Source of the DNA: Actinomycetes bacterium
GTDB lineage: Bacteria; Actinomycetota; Acidimicrobiia; Acidimicrobiales; Ilumatobacteraceae
NCBI GenBank assembly: GCA_027491335.1
Contig: JAIXWJ010000025.1
Coordinates: 1-64,000, forward strand
Length of the DNA: 64,000 nucleotides
Reading direction: 5' to 3'
Shown here: in pieces, positions 52,409 to 61,437 of the stretch
Numbering within the stretch: position 1 is the first letter of the stretch
Layout of the letters: every line of letters begins with the position of its first letter
Translations under genes and position numbers: made by a program
The notes under the pieces: model-generated
What the model saw: the letters and a program-made list of their open reading frames with translations, nothing else
What the model was told of the DNA's origin: nothing
The model's database searches: none

Positions 52409-53092
52409 TCAGCGCAGACGCGACGTCATGCGCGCGCGACGACCGAGTCGCGCCGAGCGACGACTCTGCCGACGGGAACGACGCTGTTCGATCTTGGCCG
52501 CGGTTACCGGTGCCACCGCCGCTTGGCGCCAGACTTTGACGAAGCGTTGCACCGCGGTGACCGAGGTGAGGATCAGCATGATCCACATGATCGGAAGCAG
52601 CAGAACCGGGAACAGCAGACCGAGGCACAACAGGATGATGCGCTCCGCACGTTCCATGATGCCGCCCTTGGCGGACAGTCCGAGCGACTCGGCCTTGGCG
52701 CGTTCGTAGGAGATGACGGAACTCACTGCCGAGACGGCCAACGGGAGAATGGCGGTCTTGGGCGAGTGCTCGTTCGTGAAGTACCAGGCGACTCCGCCGA
52801 AAAGAAGTGCATCGGTGACGCGATCGACGACCGAGTCGAAGAAGGCGCCTCGTTGGCTGGAGGTGTTGGAAGCCTTGGCCAAGGCCCCATCCAGCAGGTC
52901 GGGCAGGGCGGCCAGGATCACCAGGAGAAGTCCCAGAGGCAGGTAGCCGGCTCCGATGGCCACGGCGGCACCGATCGCGATCACCATTCCCGCGATCGTC
53001 AGGTGGTCGGGAGTCATGCGGGTGCGACGCAGGCCGTCACCGAGAGGCTTGACGGCCTTGTCGACCGAACTACGCAGGTGGCCGTCGAACAT
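52409..53092 (-). CDS. CDP-alcohol phosphatidyltransferase, PgsA1/phosphatidylinositol phosphate synthase-like
   Basis: The catalytic motif is D65-x2-D68-G69-x2-A72-x9-G82-x3-D86-x3-D90, with K73 in place of the usual Arg after the Ala. Five to six membrane segments are visible, followed by a very basic tail of about 45 residues. The neighbourhood (thrS, HIT, this gene, PatA-like) is that of M. tuberculosis pgsA1, which makes phosphatidylinositol phosphate, so the same role is likely here. A TAGACT box ends 6 nt before the ATG. Confidence 0.87.
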   Translation of the reverse strand: MFDGHLRSSVDKAVKPLGDGLRRTRMTPDHLTIAGMVIAIGAAVAIGAGYLPLGLLLVILAALPDLLDGALAKASNTSSQRGAFFDSVVDRVTDALLFGGVAWYFTNEHSPKTAILPLAVSAVSSVISYERAKAESLGLSAKGGIMERAERIILLCLGLLFPVLLLPIMWIMLILTSVTAVQRFVKVWRQAAVAPVTAAKIEQRRSRRQSRRSARLGRRARMTSRLR

Positions 53093-53098
53093 GCTCTC

Positions 53099-53104
53099 AG
53101 TCTA
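53099..53104 (-). promoter_or_regulatory. Putative leaderless -10 box (TAGACT) for the pgsA1-like gene
   Basis: TAGACT on the minus strand ends 6 nt before the ATG at 53092. Confidence 0.5.
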
Positions 53105-53178
53105 GGAAGATGGCTCCCACGAGGTGGGTGAATCGGGTGCGAAGGCCCGACACGCAGGCACGGAGCCCTCTCGAAACA

Positions 53179-53679
53179 TCAACTCGGCAGGTCGTCCCAC
53201 TTCTCGAGGTTCTCCTCGACGAAGTGCTCCTTCACGGATCCATCGACCGCATCGACCAGAACGAGACCACGACGCAGAGGCGGATCCTCGTTCGAGTAGC
53301 AGAGAACACGCCACGTCGGGCGGCTTCTGATCCCCCGCCACACTTGTTGCGCGGACGCGTGACCCACCGCGAATCCGACGGCCGCGCCGGCCGCGGCCAA
53401 GGCTCCTTGCTCGTCGATGCTCATCCGCCAGCCGGAGAGGATGGAGAACAGTCCGATGCCGACGAGAAGCACGGCTCCGGCGACGAGACCGTCGTTCACC
53501 GTCGTCGAATCACCGGAGGTCAGGTTCCACACGAGGACCAGTGCACCCGAGATCACATAGATGATTCCCGGAATACGGCGTCGACTGTTGTCCGGAAAGC
53601 GGTACTCGGCCCGATTCTCGACCGCGTTGAGATCATCGGGAAGGGTGTCTCTGATCTCGGAGGAAAGGTTCTCATCCAT
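53179..53679 (-). CDS. Unknown two-helix membrane protein
   Basis: I do not recognise this 166-residue protein. It has a charged N-terminus, two hydrophobic segments (about residues 37-54 and 63-82), a weakly hydrophobic Ala/Gly-rich stretch (about 92-106) and a soluble C-terminal part with one Cys and an acidic end. It lies between the HIT and pgsA1-like genes, where mycobacteria have no gene. A TAACCT box 7 nt upstream of the ATG contains the HIT gene's own stop codon. Confidence 0.7.
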   Translation of the reverse strand: MDENLSSEIRDTLPDDLNAVENRAEYRFPDNSRRRIPGIIYVISGALVLVWNLTSGDSTTVNDGLVAGAVLLVGIGLFSILSGWRMSIDEQGALAAAGAAVGFAVGHASAQQVWRGIRSRPTWRVLCYSNEDPPLRRGLVLVDAVDGSVKEHFVEENLEKWDDLPS

Positions 53680-53686
53680 GATGGTC

Positions 53687-53692
53687 AGGTTA
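53687..53692 (-). promoter_or_regulatory. Putative leaderless -10 box (TAACCT) for the 53179 gene
   Basis: TAACCT on the minus strand ends 7 nt before the ATG at 53679. Its TAA is the stop codon of the HIT gene. Confidence 0.4.
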
Positions 53693-54238
53693 GGGGTGGT
53701 GGTCGGTCGATGCCGGATCGGTCACGGAGTCCGAATCACTCAGGGCGGACCGTAGGCGGGCCGCCGTCACGTCGAGGGCCTCGGGAATGGCCTTGGCGTT
53801 CGCGGTGGTGGTGAGGAAATTCGAATCTCCGTGCCACCGAGGCACGACATGAACGTGCAGGTGCTCGTTGACGCTCCCACCGGATGCGGCCCCCATGTTG
53901 ATGCCGACGTTGATCCCGTGGGGCGCGTATTCGCGTCGCACGGCACGACACACGACGGAGACCGTGTTCCATAGCTCCGTGGTTTCTTCGGCCGTGAGGT
54001 CGACGAGATCCGCCACCTGGCGGTACGGCAGAACCAGCGTGTGTCCGACCGAGTACGGATACGCGTTGAGAATGACGAACACGTTGGCGGATCGGTGAAC
54101 GATGTAGGTCTCCTCGTCGGAGAGCCCGGAATCCAGGATGCGCGCGAAGACGCTGGCACCCGGGTTCGACTCCGGGTTCGACTCCGGCAACGACGACAGG
54201 TACTCCCCGCGCCAACCGGCCCAGAGATTCTCGATCAT
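53690..54238 (-). CDS. HIT-family protein, Ap4A phosphorylase-like (Rv2613c type)
   Basis: The triad NEHLHVHVVPRW near residue 130 and the ILNAYPYSVGHTLVLPYR block place it with the long HIT proteins next to thrS, whose mycobacterial member cleaves diadenosine tetraphosphate. Ap4A is a by-product of aminoacyl-tRNA synthetases, so the thrS linkage makes sense. The N-terminus has a small SNPESNP repeat. The ATG overlaps the thrS stop (ATGA). Confidence 0.88.
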   Translation of the reverse strand: MIENLWAGWRGEYLSSLPESNPESNPGASVFARILDSGLSDEETYIVHRSANVFVILNAYPYSVGHTLVLPYRQVADLVDLTAEETTELWNTVSVVCRAVRREYAPHGINVGINMGAASGGSVNEHLHVHVVPRWHGDSNFLTTTANAKAIPEALDVTAARLRSALSDSDSVTDPASTDHHP

Positions 54239-56208
54239 GAGACGATGGGATTCGCGGCGATCTCGTTCGTGACGCGTTCGATGAAGTCGGCCACGGAGAC
54301 GCCTCGTTCGACGTCGGCGCCTCGCGCGTTGACACCCACCGTGGAGGCGGCCACGTCGTCGTCGCCGACCACCAGAACGTAGGGAATCTTCTCCAACTTC
54401 GCGGTACGAATTCTCTTGCCGAGTTGATCGGACGCCTCGACGACGTCGACACGCAAACCGCGACTCGCCAACTCGTGGCGCACCGATTCGGCGTAGGCCT
54501 CGTGGCCATCCGCAACGGGAAGGATCCGAACCTGCAACGGTGCCAGCCACGTGGGAAAGGCTCCGGCGTAGTGCTCGACGAGCACTCCGAAGAATCGCTC
54601 GATGGAGCCGAAGAGGGCCCGATGGAGCATGATCGGGCGCTGACGACTGCCGTCGTTCGAGACGTATTCGAGATCGAAACGCTCGGGCAGGTTGAAGTCG
54701 CACTGAATGGTGGAGAGTTGCCACGTGCGACCGATGGCGTCGCGGACGTGGATGTCGATCTTGGGCCCGTAGAAGGCGGCGTCGCCTTCCTTCACCGAGT
54801 ATTCGAGCCCGTGCGTCACCAACGCCGCTTCCAGAGCGGACGTCGCCTCGGCCCAGATGTCATCGGATCCGACGTACTTGTCGGGGTCCTTCGTGGACAG
54901 ATGGAAGGAGAAGTCGTCGAAGCCGAATGCTCGTAGCACGCTGACGATGAAGTCCAGAAGCGAGATGATCTCGGCTTGGAGTTGTTCGCGCGTGCAATAG
55001 ATGTGGCTGTCGTCCTGAGTGAAGCCACGGATGCGCATCAGGCCGTGAAGGGTTCCGGCTCGTTCGTATCGGTACACCGTGCCGAGCTCGAACAGTCGCA
55101 AGGGCAACTCGCGATAACTGCGCTGACGGCCCCGGAAGATGAGGCAGTGCATCGGGCAGTTCATGGGCTTCGGGTAGTAGGTCCCGTTGTCCATCTCCAT
55201 CGGCGGGTACATGCCGTCGGCATAGAAGTCGAGGTGCCCCGAGGTCTGGAAGAGAGTGGCGTTGGACAGGTGTGGCGTGAACACGAACTGGTATCCACCG
55301 TCCTGATGGCGGGACCGGCTGTAGTCCTCCATCATTTTTCGAACCGTGGCCCCCTTGGGATGCCAAACGGCCAAACCTCCGCCGAGTTCGCTGGGGAACG
55401 AGAGCAGGTCCAATTCGACGGCCAACCGGCGATGGTCGCGCTTCTCCGCTTCCTCCAACCGGTGCAGGTGCTCCTCGAGAGCCGCCTTCGACTCCCAAGC
55501 CGTTCCGTAGATGCGTTGAAGAACCGGACCCTTCTCGTTGCCCCGCCAATAGGCCGAGGAGACCTTCTGCAACTTGAAATGTCCGAGTCGGCCGGTGGAC
55601 GGAACGTGGGGTCCGAGACACAGATCGACGAACTCCGGAGTGTTGCGGTAGAGACTCACCGAGTCCGCGTCGCCGCCAACCTCGCCGTTGTCGGAGCCAT
55701 CGGCGCCACCATCGCGCACGCGACGAATGATCTCGCATTTGTAGGGCTGCTCGTCGAACAGGGTCAAGGCGTCGTCGATGGAGATGATCGAACGCGTGAA
55801 CGGTTGGTCGGCCTTGATGATGGTCCGCATCTCGGCTTCGACGCGCGCGAGGTCATCCTCGGTGAATGTCCGACCACCCAGATCGAAGTCGTAATAGAAA
55901 CCGTTCTCGATCGCCGGTCCGATGGTGTACTTCGCGCCGGGGAAGACGCGAGTGACCGCCTGGGCCATCACATGGGCCGTGGAGTGACGAAGAACGTGGC
56001 GCCCTTCATCGCTGTCGCCGGTCACGATTCGCACTCGGGCACCGTTGGGCAGCGGAGTCGAAAGATCGGTCTCGAGATCGTCGATGACGGCGGCCACGGC
56101 GGCCTTGGCGAGGTTTCGGCTGATCGCCCCCGCCAAATCCAGAACGGTCGTTCCCTCGGCCACCGAACGTTCGGAACCGTCGGGAAGGAGGACACTGATC
56201 TCGGACAT
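54235..56208 (-). CDS. thrS: Threonine-tRNA ligase
   Basis: The 657-residue class II synthetase has an N-terminal TGS domain, an editing domain with HVLRHSTAHVMAQAV and a CLGPHVPSTG-like zinc segment, the catalytic core with MNCPMHCLIF, RYERAGTLHGLMRIRGFTQDD (part) and HRALFGSIERFFGVLVEH, and a C-terminal anticodon domain. A TAAACT box ends 6 nt before the ATG. Confidence 0.97.
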   Translation of the reverse strand: MSEISVLLPDGSERSVAEGTTVLDLAGAISRNLAKAAVAAVIDDLETDLSTPLPNGARVRIVTGDSDEGRHVLRHSTAHVMAQAVTRVFPGAKYTIGPAIENGFYYDFDLGGRTFTEDDLARVEAEMRTIIKADQPFTRSIISIDDALTLFDEQPYKCEIIRRVRDGGADGSDNGEVGGDADSVSLYRNTPEFVDLCLGPHVPSTGRLGHFKLQKVSSAYWRGNEKGPVLQRIYGTAWESKAALEEHLHRLEEAEKRDHRRLAVELDLLSFPSELGGGLAVWHPKGATVRKMMEDYSRSRHQDGGYQFVFTPHLSNATLFQTSGHLDFYADGMYPPMEMDNGTYYPKPMNCPMHCLIFRGRQRSYRELPLRLFELGTVYRYERAGTLHGLMRIRGFTQDDSHIYCTREQLQAEIISLLDFIVSVLRAFGFDDFSFHLSTKDPDKYVGSDDIWAEATSALEAALVTHGLEYSVKEGDAAFYGPKIDIHVRDAIGRTWQLSTIQCDFNLPERFDLEYVSNDGSRQRPIMLHRALFGSIERFFGVLVEHYAGAFPTWLAPLQVRILPVADGHEAYAESVRHELASRGLRVDVVEASDQLGKRIRTAKLEKIPYVLVVGDDDVAASTVGVNARGADVERGVSVADFIERVTNEIAANPIVS

Positions 56209-56214
56209 GCTCCG

Positions 56215-56220
56215 AGTTTA
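56215..56220 (-). promoter_or_regulatory. Putative leaderless -10 box (TAAACT) for thrS
   Basis: TAAACT on the minus strand ends 6 nt before the ATG at 56208. Confidence 0.5.
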
Positions 56221-56223
56221 CGG

Positions 56224-56997
56224 TCAACGACCTGCGTGAGCCTCGGTAATTGCTCCGACCAGACGTGGAAGAGGGTGCGTGGGATCCTGGACGTGCGCCA
56301 CGGATCCGATGTTGACGTCCTCGGACTCCGAGGTGGAACCCGCGTACACGTTTCGATACGTCTGACCGGTCATCTCGCGGATCTCGAACATGACCTCGTC
56401 CATCATCGAACGCCACACGCGATGGGGTTCTCCTTCGGTGGCGTAGCGCTCCGGTCGTACGGGTCGACCGATCGTGATGGAGCAGGAGCCGGACATCTTC
56501 GGTGCCTTGGCGTCCGGAGGCTGAATGATGTCGGTGCCGACGATGCCGACGGGAAAGATCGGACAGCCAATGGTCGTGGCCAATCGAGCCGCACCCGTGC
56601 GACCCTTGTACAAGAATCCGTCGCGGCTTCGCGTTCCCTCGGGAAAGATGCCGAACAACTCACCGCGCTCCAGCACCCGTCGCGCCGCGTCGAGTGCTCC
56701 CTGACTCTTCTCGCCTCCCGATCGGTCGATCGGAATCATGCCCATCATCGGGAAGAGCAATTTGGTTTTCCAGGAATCCATGTACTCGGCCTTGCCGACG
56801 AAAGAAATGTTCCGCGGCACGACGAGCATGAGGAAGGCCGAATCGAGGAACGAGATGTGATTGGGACACAGGATCGCCGGACCGGACGCGGGAAGACGCT
56901 CGAGTCCGGACACCTCGATGTCCCAGACACGTCGGGCGATCGGAGACAACACGCGCCGTGAGCGCTGTTGGGCCTTGCCGGCTCCCTCCGCCTTCAT
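56224..56997 (-). CDS. plsC: 1-acyl-sn-glycerol-3-phosphate acyltransferase (PlsC family)
   Basis: The acyl acceptor motif is CPNHISFLDSAF (N-H-x4-D) and the substrate motif is GIFPEGTRSRDG; VGTDIIQPP follows. The protein has 257 residues and lacks an obvious membrane helix at the N-terminus. It lies upstream of thrS with a 15-nt gap, near the other phospholipid genes. A related acyl acceptor is possible. Confidence 0.88.
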   Translation of the reverse strand: MKAEGAGKAQQRSRRVLSPIARRVWDIEVSGLERLPASGPAILCPNHISFLDSAFLMLVVPRNISFVGKAEYMDSWKTKLLFPMMGMIPIDRSGGEKSQGALDAARRVLERGELFGIFPEGTRSRDGFLYKGRTGAARLATTIGCPIFPVGIVGTDIIQPPDAKAPKMSGSCSITIGRPVRPERYATEGEPHRVWRSMMDEVMFEIREMTGQTYRNVYAGSTSESEDVNIGSVAHVQDPTHPLPRLVGAITEAHAGR

Positions 56998-57070
56998 CGC
57001 CTCGTCCCCCTATGTCGATCCTGTGCACAGAGTAGAGCAATCGAGGGATCGGGATCGGGCGGAGATCACA

Positions 57071-58192
57071 TCAAAGAACGACTCCGAGGAGATTCGCCGA
57101 ATCCCGAACGTCGAGCCCGAGCGCGCTGGCCTCGTCGATGACGGACACGGCCCCGGGTGTGTCCAGGTCGTCGTCCAGCCTCTCACGAACTCGTTCCAGC
57201 ACCGACGCGTCGGGACGGGTTCCCGTCGACCACGCATCGAGACGTTTCCGCGCCCGGGGCATCGCCTCGGAGGTCCATTCCCATTCGCGTCGATACGTGT
57301 TCTCGAGTATCGCCAGCCGAATCGCTCGGGGGTCCCATTCGCGCCGGAGGGCGTCGACGAAGACGAGGTTCCCCAGACTCTTGGACATCTTCGCGCCGTC
57401 CATGAAAACCATCGCGACGTGCATCCAATGCTTCACGAAGGGTGTGCCGGTGGCCGCTTCGCTTTGGGCTCGCTCGCACTCGTGGTGCGGGAAGATGAGA
57501 TCACTGCCTCCACCATGGAGATCGATCGTCTCGCCGAGTTCGCGCAGAGCGAGAGCACTGCATTCGATGTGCCAGCCCGGACGTCCGGCACCCCACATCG
57601 CTTCCCAGGATGGTTCGTCGTCGGCGGACGGGTGCCACAGCACGAAGTCGAGTGGATCGCGCTTGGCCGGATTGTCGACGTCTCCCCCGCGCTCGCGGGC
57701 GAAGGCGATCATCTGCTCGCGCGAGTAATGACTGACCGATCCGAAACTGGGGAACTTGCTCACGTCGAAGTAGACCGAGCCGCCCGAGGTGTACGCGTAT
57801 CCGCGTTCGAGCACCATCCCGATGAAGCCTCGGATGTCGGGAATCGCCGACGACGCGCGGGGTGTGGAGTGAACGGGAAGGGCATTCAGCGCTTCCATGT
57901 CGCGTTCGAACCTCGCCTCTTCCCCGGCGGCCAGATCCAAATAGTGGACACCCAATTGACGGGCCTTGGCGAACAAGGGGTCGTCCACGTCGGTGACGTT
58001 GCGGACGCAGCGAATCTCGTGACCCAGATCGATGAGGCGACGCTGCAGCACGTCGTAGGTCAGAAACGTGGACGCGTGTCCGATGTGGGTCGCGTCGTAC
58101 GGCGTGATGCCACAGGTGTACATGGTCACCAATTGACCCGGTTCGAAGGCCACGACCTCGCGGCGAGACGTGTCGTAGAGGCGCATGCTCAT
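57071..58192 (-). CDS. mshC: Cysteine:1D-myo-inosityl glucosaminide ligase (mycothiol synthesis)
   Basis: MshC is a CysRS-derived ligase that joins cysteine to GlcN-inositol. The N-terminal TMYTCGITPYDATHIGHA is the MshC form (CysRS has CGPTVY). The zinc/cysteine site continues with WHIECSAL and HHECE, and the KMSKS loop is present. The protein is 373 residues, slightly short for the family (about 410), because the C-terminal region is reduced. It supports mycothiol as the main thiol in this organism. The ATG overlaps the stop of the F420 oxidoreductase. Confidence 0.93.
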   Translation of the reverse strand: MSMRLYDTSRREVVAFEPGQLVTMYTCGITPYDATHIGHASTFLTYDVLQRRLIDLGHEIRCVRNVTDVDDPLFAKARQLGVHYLDLAAGEEARFERDMEALNALPVHSTPRASSAIPDIRGFIGMVLERGYAYTSGGSVYFDVSKFPSFGSVSHYSREQMIAFARERGGDVDNPAKRDPLDFVLWHPSADDEPSWEAMWGAGRPGWHIECSALALRELGETIDLHGGGSDLIFPHHECERAQSEAATGTPFVKHWMHVAMVFMDGAKMSKSLGNLVFVDALRREWDPRAIRLAILENTYRREWEWTSEAMPRARKRLDAWSTGTRPDASVLERVRERLDDDLDTPGAVSVIDEASALGLDVRDSANLLGVVL

Positions 58193-58857
58193 CGAACGAT
58201 TTCCTCTCGGATGCCGGTCAGCTTCGGGGCGACGCGAGTCTTGTATCGAACGTTCAATTGCAACAGCACCGCGGTGAACGCCTCGATCGCCGTGGCGTTC
58301 GAAAGTTGCCCCGCATCGAGGGGTCGACAACCGGGAATACGCGACACGATCTCCGAGACGATGCGAAGCGATTCTCGATCGTCCGAACAGATCAACACGT
58401 CGGAATCGATGGGTGCGCCGAGGTGCCCGAGCTCCTTGGCCGGCAGATGATGAAGGGCCGCCACGACCTTGCTGAGAGGTGCGGCGGCCTGGATGTGGGC
58501 GGCCACACTGCCCCGCGGAGGGAGCAACGGCTGGAACTCGCCGGCCACGCGCACCAAAGCGTTGGCCATGCTGATGAGGATCTTGCCCTCGAGTGCCACC
58601 GAGTTCTCTTGAACCGTGGTGGCGGCCGAGTCCCACGGAGTCGCGATGACCACCACGTCGGCCGCGGCGGCGGCGGCGTTGTCACCACCGGTGATCGCCG
58701 ATGCGATCTCGGGATGTTTGGCGGCAATTTCCTGACAGACGTCGACGGCGCGCTCGGCGGACCGGGATCCGATCGTGACGTCGTAGCCGATCGACGCCAA
58801 TCGGGCACCAAGGGCCGATCCGGCCGGACCCGTGCCTCCGAGGATTCCAATGCGCAT
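58189..58857 (-). CDS. fno: F420-dependent NADP oxidoreductase
   Basis: The Rossmann motif MRIGILGGTGPAGSALGARLA and SRSAERA (NADP phosphate-binding) are at the N-terminus, with ADVVVIATPWDSA later. The 222 residues match the single-domain F420H2:NADP oxidoreductase, which moves electrons between F420 and NADP. It is consistent with the LLM gene at 45.7 kb. A CAGGCT box lies 6 nt before the ATG. Transcribed divergently from fabI. Confidence 0.9.
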   Translation of the reverse strand: MRIGILGGTGPAGSALGARLASIGYDVTIGSRSAERAVDVCQEIAAKHPEIASAITGGDNAAAAAADVVVIATPWDSAATTVQENSVALEGKILISMANALVRVAGEFQPLLPPRGSVAAHIQAAAPLSKVVAALHHLPAKELGHLGAPIDSDVLICSDDRESLRIVSEIVSRIPGCRPLDAGQLSNATAIEAFTAVLLQLNVRYKTRVAPKLTGIREEIVR

Positions 58858-58940
58858 GCGTTCAGCCTGACACATTCGCGACGCTGGTATGGGGGTCATC
58901 GGTCGTTGGCGTGGTCTATGTTGGCCCGCGGAGGCTGATC

Positions 58941-59708
58941 ATGGGATTGCTCGAGGGAAAGAAGATCATCGTGACCGGAGTGCTGACCGATGCGTCGCTC
59001 GCGTTCGGTGTGGCTCGGTTGGCTCTCGATGAGGGCGCTTCCGTGATACTGACCGGTGCCGGGCGAGCTCTCAGTCTGACGCAACGAACGGCTCGCAAGT
59101 TGCCCGCGCCCGTCGAGGTGCTCGAACTGGACGTGACGGTCGCCGATCACGTCGAATCCGTTCGCCGAGCCGTGGCCGATTCATGGGGTTCGGTCGATGG
59201 CGTGGTGCACTCGATCGGTTTCGCTCCCGAGGTGTGTCTGGGCGACGATTTCATGGCCGCTCAATGGTCCGACGTGGCGGTCGCCATGCAGATCAGCGCC
59301 TATTCGTACAAGCATTTAGCGGACGTGTTCGCACCGTTGATGGGTCGAGGCAGTGCGTTCGTCGGGCTCGATTTCGACAACACCGTCGCGTGGCCCGCGT
59401 ACAACTGGATGGGAGTCGCCAAGTCGGCTCTCGAAAGCATCAACCGGTACCTCGCCAAGGAGATGGGCCCCCGTGGCATCCGATCCAACCTGGTCGCCGC
59501 CGGTCCCGTGAAGACGATGGCCGCCAAGTCGATCCCCGGATTCAAGAAGTTCGAGGACGTGTGGGACGACCGCGCTCCACTCGGGTGGGACGTGACCGAC
59601 GGCGAGCCGGTCGCCCGCGCCGTGGTGGCCCTACTGTCGGATTGGTTCCCGGCCACCACCGGGTCGATGATCCACGTCGACGGTGGGTATCACGCGATCG
59701 GTGCGTGA
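58941..59708 (+). CDS. fabI: Enoyl-[acyl-carrier-protein] reductase (NADH), FabI/InhA type
   Basis: This SDR-like enzyme performs the last step of fatty acid elongation. It has the FabI-type cofactor region (VTGVLTDASLAFGVARLA), the catalytic YNWMGVAKSALES motif closest to InhA, and NLVAAGPVKTMAAKSIPGF. GGAGG lies 6 nt before the ATG at 58941, so upstream in-frame starts are rejected. Length 255 residues. Confidence 0.94.
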   Translation: MGLLEGKKIIVTGVLTDASLAFGVARLALDEGASVILTGAGRALSLTQRTARKLPAPVEVLELDVTVADHVESVRRAVADSWGSVDGVVHSIGFAPEVCLGDDFMAAQWSDVAVAMQISAYSYKHLADVFAPLMGRGSAFVGLDFDNTVAWPAYNWMGVAKSALESINRYLAKEMGPRGIRSNLVAAGPVKTMAAKSIPGFKKFEDVWDDRAPLGWDVTDGEPVARAVVALLSDWFPATTGSMIHVDGGYHAIGA

Positions 59709-59725
59709 CACCCCCGTCGTTCGGA

Positions 59726-60931
59726 TCAGAGTCCGCTGCGCTCCAGAATGTGGATTCCGCAGGCCGAGCCGAGGCCGATGACGTGGGCCAGTCCCACCTT
59801 GGCATCGGCGATCTGACGATCACCGGCTTCGTTGCGCAGGTGATGGCAGATCTCCCAGATGTTGGCGATTCCGGTGGCCGCGATCGGGTGACCCTTGGAC
59901 TCCAGTCCTCCGGACACGTTCACCGGGGTGGAGCCGGTGCGCCATGTGGCCCCGCTGTTGAAGAAGTCGACCGCTCCGCCCTCGGGGCACAGCATGAGGT
60001 TGTCGTAGTGCACCAATTCGGCGGTGGCGAAACAGTCGTGGAGTTCGACGAGGTCGAGATCCGACGGTGAGACACCAGCCTGCTCGTAGGCGATCTTGGC
60101 GGCATTTCGAGTGAGAGTGTTGACGTCGGGCAGAACCTGGCACGACTCCTGGTACGGGTCCGTCGTGAGCACGGACGCCGACACCTTGATGGCGCGCCGT
60201 TGCTGCTCGAGCGACAGGGTCTTGAGCGTCTCCCCCGAGCACACCACCGCGGCCGCGGCACCGTCGCAGTTCGCCGAGCACATCGGGCGAGTGTTCGGAT
60301 AGGCGATCATCATGTCGTTCATGATCTCGTCGAGGGTGAACTTCTTCTGATACGCCGCCATCGGGTTCAAGACCGAGTGAGCGTGGTTCTTCTCCGAGAT
60401 ACGGGCGAACAGTTCGAACGAGACGCCGCCGTACTTGTGGCCGTACTCCATGCCCACCTGAGCGAACGTTCCGGGCATGGTGTCCGTGCCGATGCGACCG
60501 TCGGTGGGTGCCACGCTGCCGAAGCGGCCCTTGGGCTCCCACTTGTTGCCGTCCTTCTTCGCGCTGCCGCCACCACCGAGCAAACCGGCACCGGCCAACT
60601 TCTCGGCCCCGACCGCCAATCCGAACTTCACTTCGCCGGCCTTGACGGCCATGATCGCCGTGCGCAAAGCGGTGGCGCCGGTGGCGCAGGCGTTGGTCAC
60701 GTTGTAGACCGGGATTCCCGTCTGGCCCACTTGCTTCTGGAGCATCTGACCGAAACTGCCGCCACCCATCAGGTTTCCGGCGGCGAGGACTCCGATGTCG
60801 CGCATGCTGACACCGGCGTCGGTGAGAGCGGCCATGACCGCCTCGGCGCCGAGGTCGACGATGTCCTTGTCGGAATGCTTTCCGAACTTCGTCATCGCGA
60901 TTCCGAGGATCCAGATGTCGTCACTGGCCAT
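59726..60931 (-). CDS. Thiolase-like acetyl-CoA acetyltransferase (SCP-x type)
   Basis: This 401-residue thiolase-fold protein has the nucleophile in NACATGATALR, ELHDCFATAE and the C-terminal SKGHPIAATG His. The lack of a second active-site Cys of the classical CxG type places it in the SCP-x / lipid-transfer group, used in sterol or branched acyl-CoA breakdown. A DUF35 zinc protein gene follows on the same strand, the usual partner of such thiolases. AAAGGAA precedes the ATG. Confidence 0.9.
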   Translation of the reverse strand: MASDDIWILGIAMTKFGKHSDKDIVDLGAEAVMAALTDAGVSMRDIGVLAAGNLMGGGSFGQMLQKQVGQTGIPVYNVTNACATGATALRTAIMAVKAGEVKFGLAVGAEKLAGAGLLGGGGSAKKDGNKWEPKGRFGSVAPTDGRIGTDTMPGTFAQVGMEYGHKYGGVSFELFARISEKNHAHSVLNPMAAYQKKFTLDEIMNDMMIAYPNTRPMCSANCDGAAAAVVCSGETLKTLSLEQQRRAIKVSASVLTTDPYQESCQVLPDVNTLTRNAAKIAYEQAGVSPSDLDLVELHDCFATAELVHYDNLMLCPEGGAVDFFNSGATWRTGSTPVNVSGGLESKGHPIAATGIANIWEICHHLRNEAGDRQIADAKVGLAHVIGLGSACGIHILERSGL

Positions 60932-61009
60932 GATGATTCCTTTGGTCGTTGTTGTTGGGAGATTGTTGCCGGAGATGTGCTGTCGGAAGGTTACGAAACT
61001 CGATCGGGA

Positions 61010-61405
61010 TCAGGCGGCGGGTTCGAAGCCGAAACCGATGGCTTCGGTGCCATCGTCGTCGGTGCCCAGGCTGTAGGTGGCCAGGCGGACCTTCATGCCG
61101 AGCGAAACCTTCTCGGGAGTGGGGTCGACATTGATGACGTTGCCACGCACGCTGGTGCCGGCGCAATCGACGATGCCGGCCACGAAGGGAACCGGAACGC
61201 CGGGGGCCGCGAAGGCCACGATGGTGAAGGACTTCAGGATTCCTTCGGTGGCGATCGGCGCCTTACGGAACTCCGTGCCGAAACAGTTCGCGCACGCGTT
61301 GCGTCGATCGAAGTAGCGCGCGCCGCAGGAGGTGCACTCGTTGGCCACCAGGTGCGGGCGATCGCCGAGTTCGAGGTAATTGACGTGGGGAATCTGGGTC
61401 GACAT
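61010..61405 (-). CDS. DUF35 OB-fold / zinc-ribbon acyl-CoA-associated protein
   Basis: A zinc ribbon (CTSCGARYFDRRNACANC, C-x2-C plus C-x2-C) is followed by an OB-fold domain ending in GFGFEPAA. DUF35 proteins bind acyl-CoA and form a complex with SCP-x type thiolases. The ATG at 61405 follows a GGGAGAG site. Length is 131 residues. It is upstream of the thiolase in the same orientation. Confidence 0.92.
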   Translation of the reverse strand: MSTQIPHVNYLELGDRPHLVANECTSCGARYFDRRNACANCFGTEFRKAPIATEGILKSFTIVAFAAPGVPVPFVAGIVDCAGTSVRGNVINVDPTPEKVSLGMKVRLATYSLGTDDDGTEAIGFGFEPAA

Positions 61406-61437
61406 GTTCTCTCCCGAATCGTGTGGGTGTTCGTACC

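Noticed and set aside
54130-54195. A small SNPESNP repeat in the HIT protein as a tandem element
   Set aside because: It is a two-copy in-frame repeat within a disordered N-terminus and is not at a gene end.
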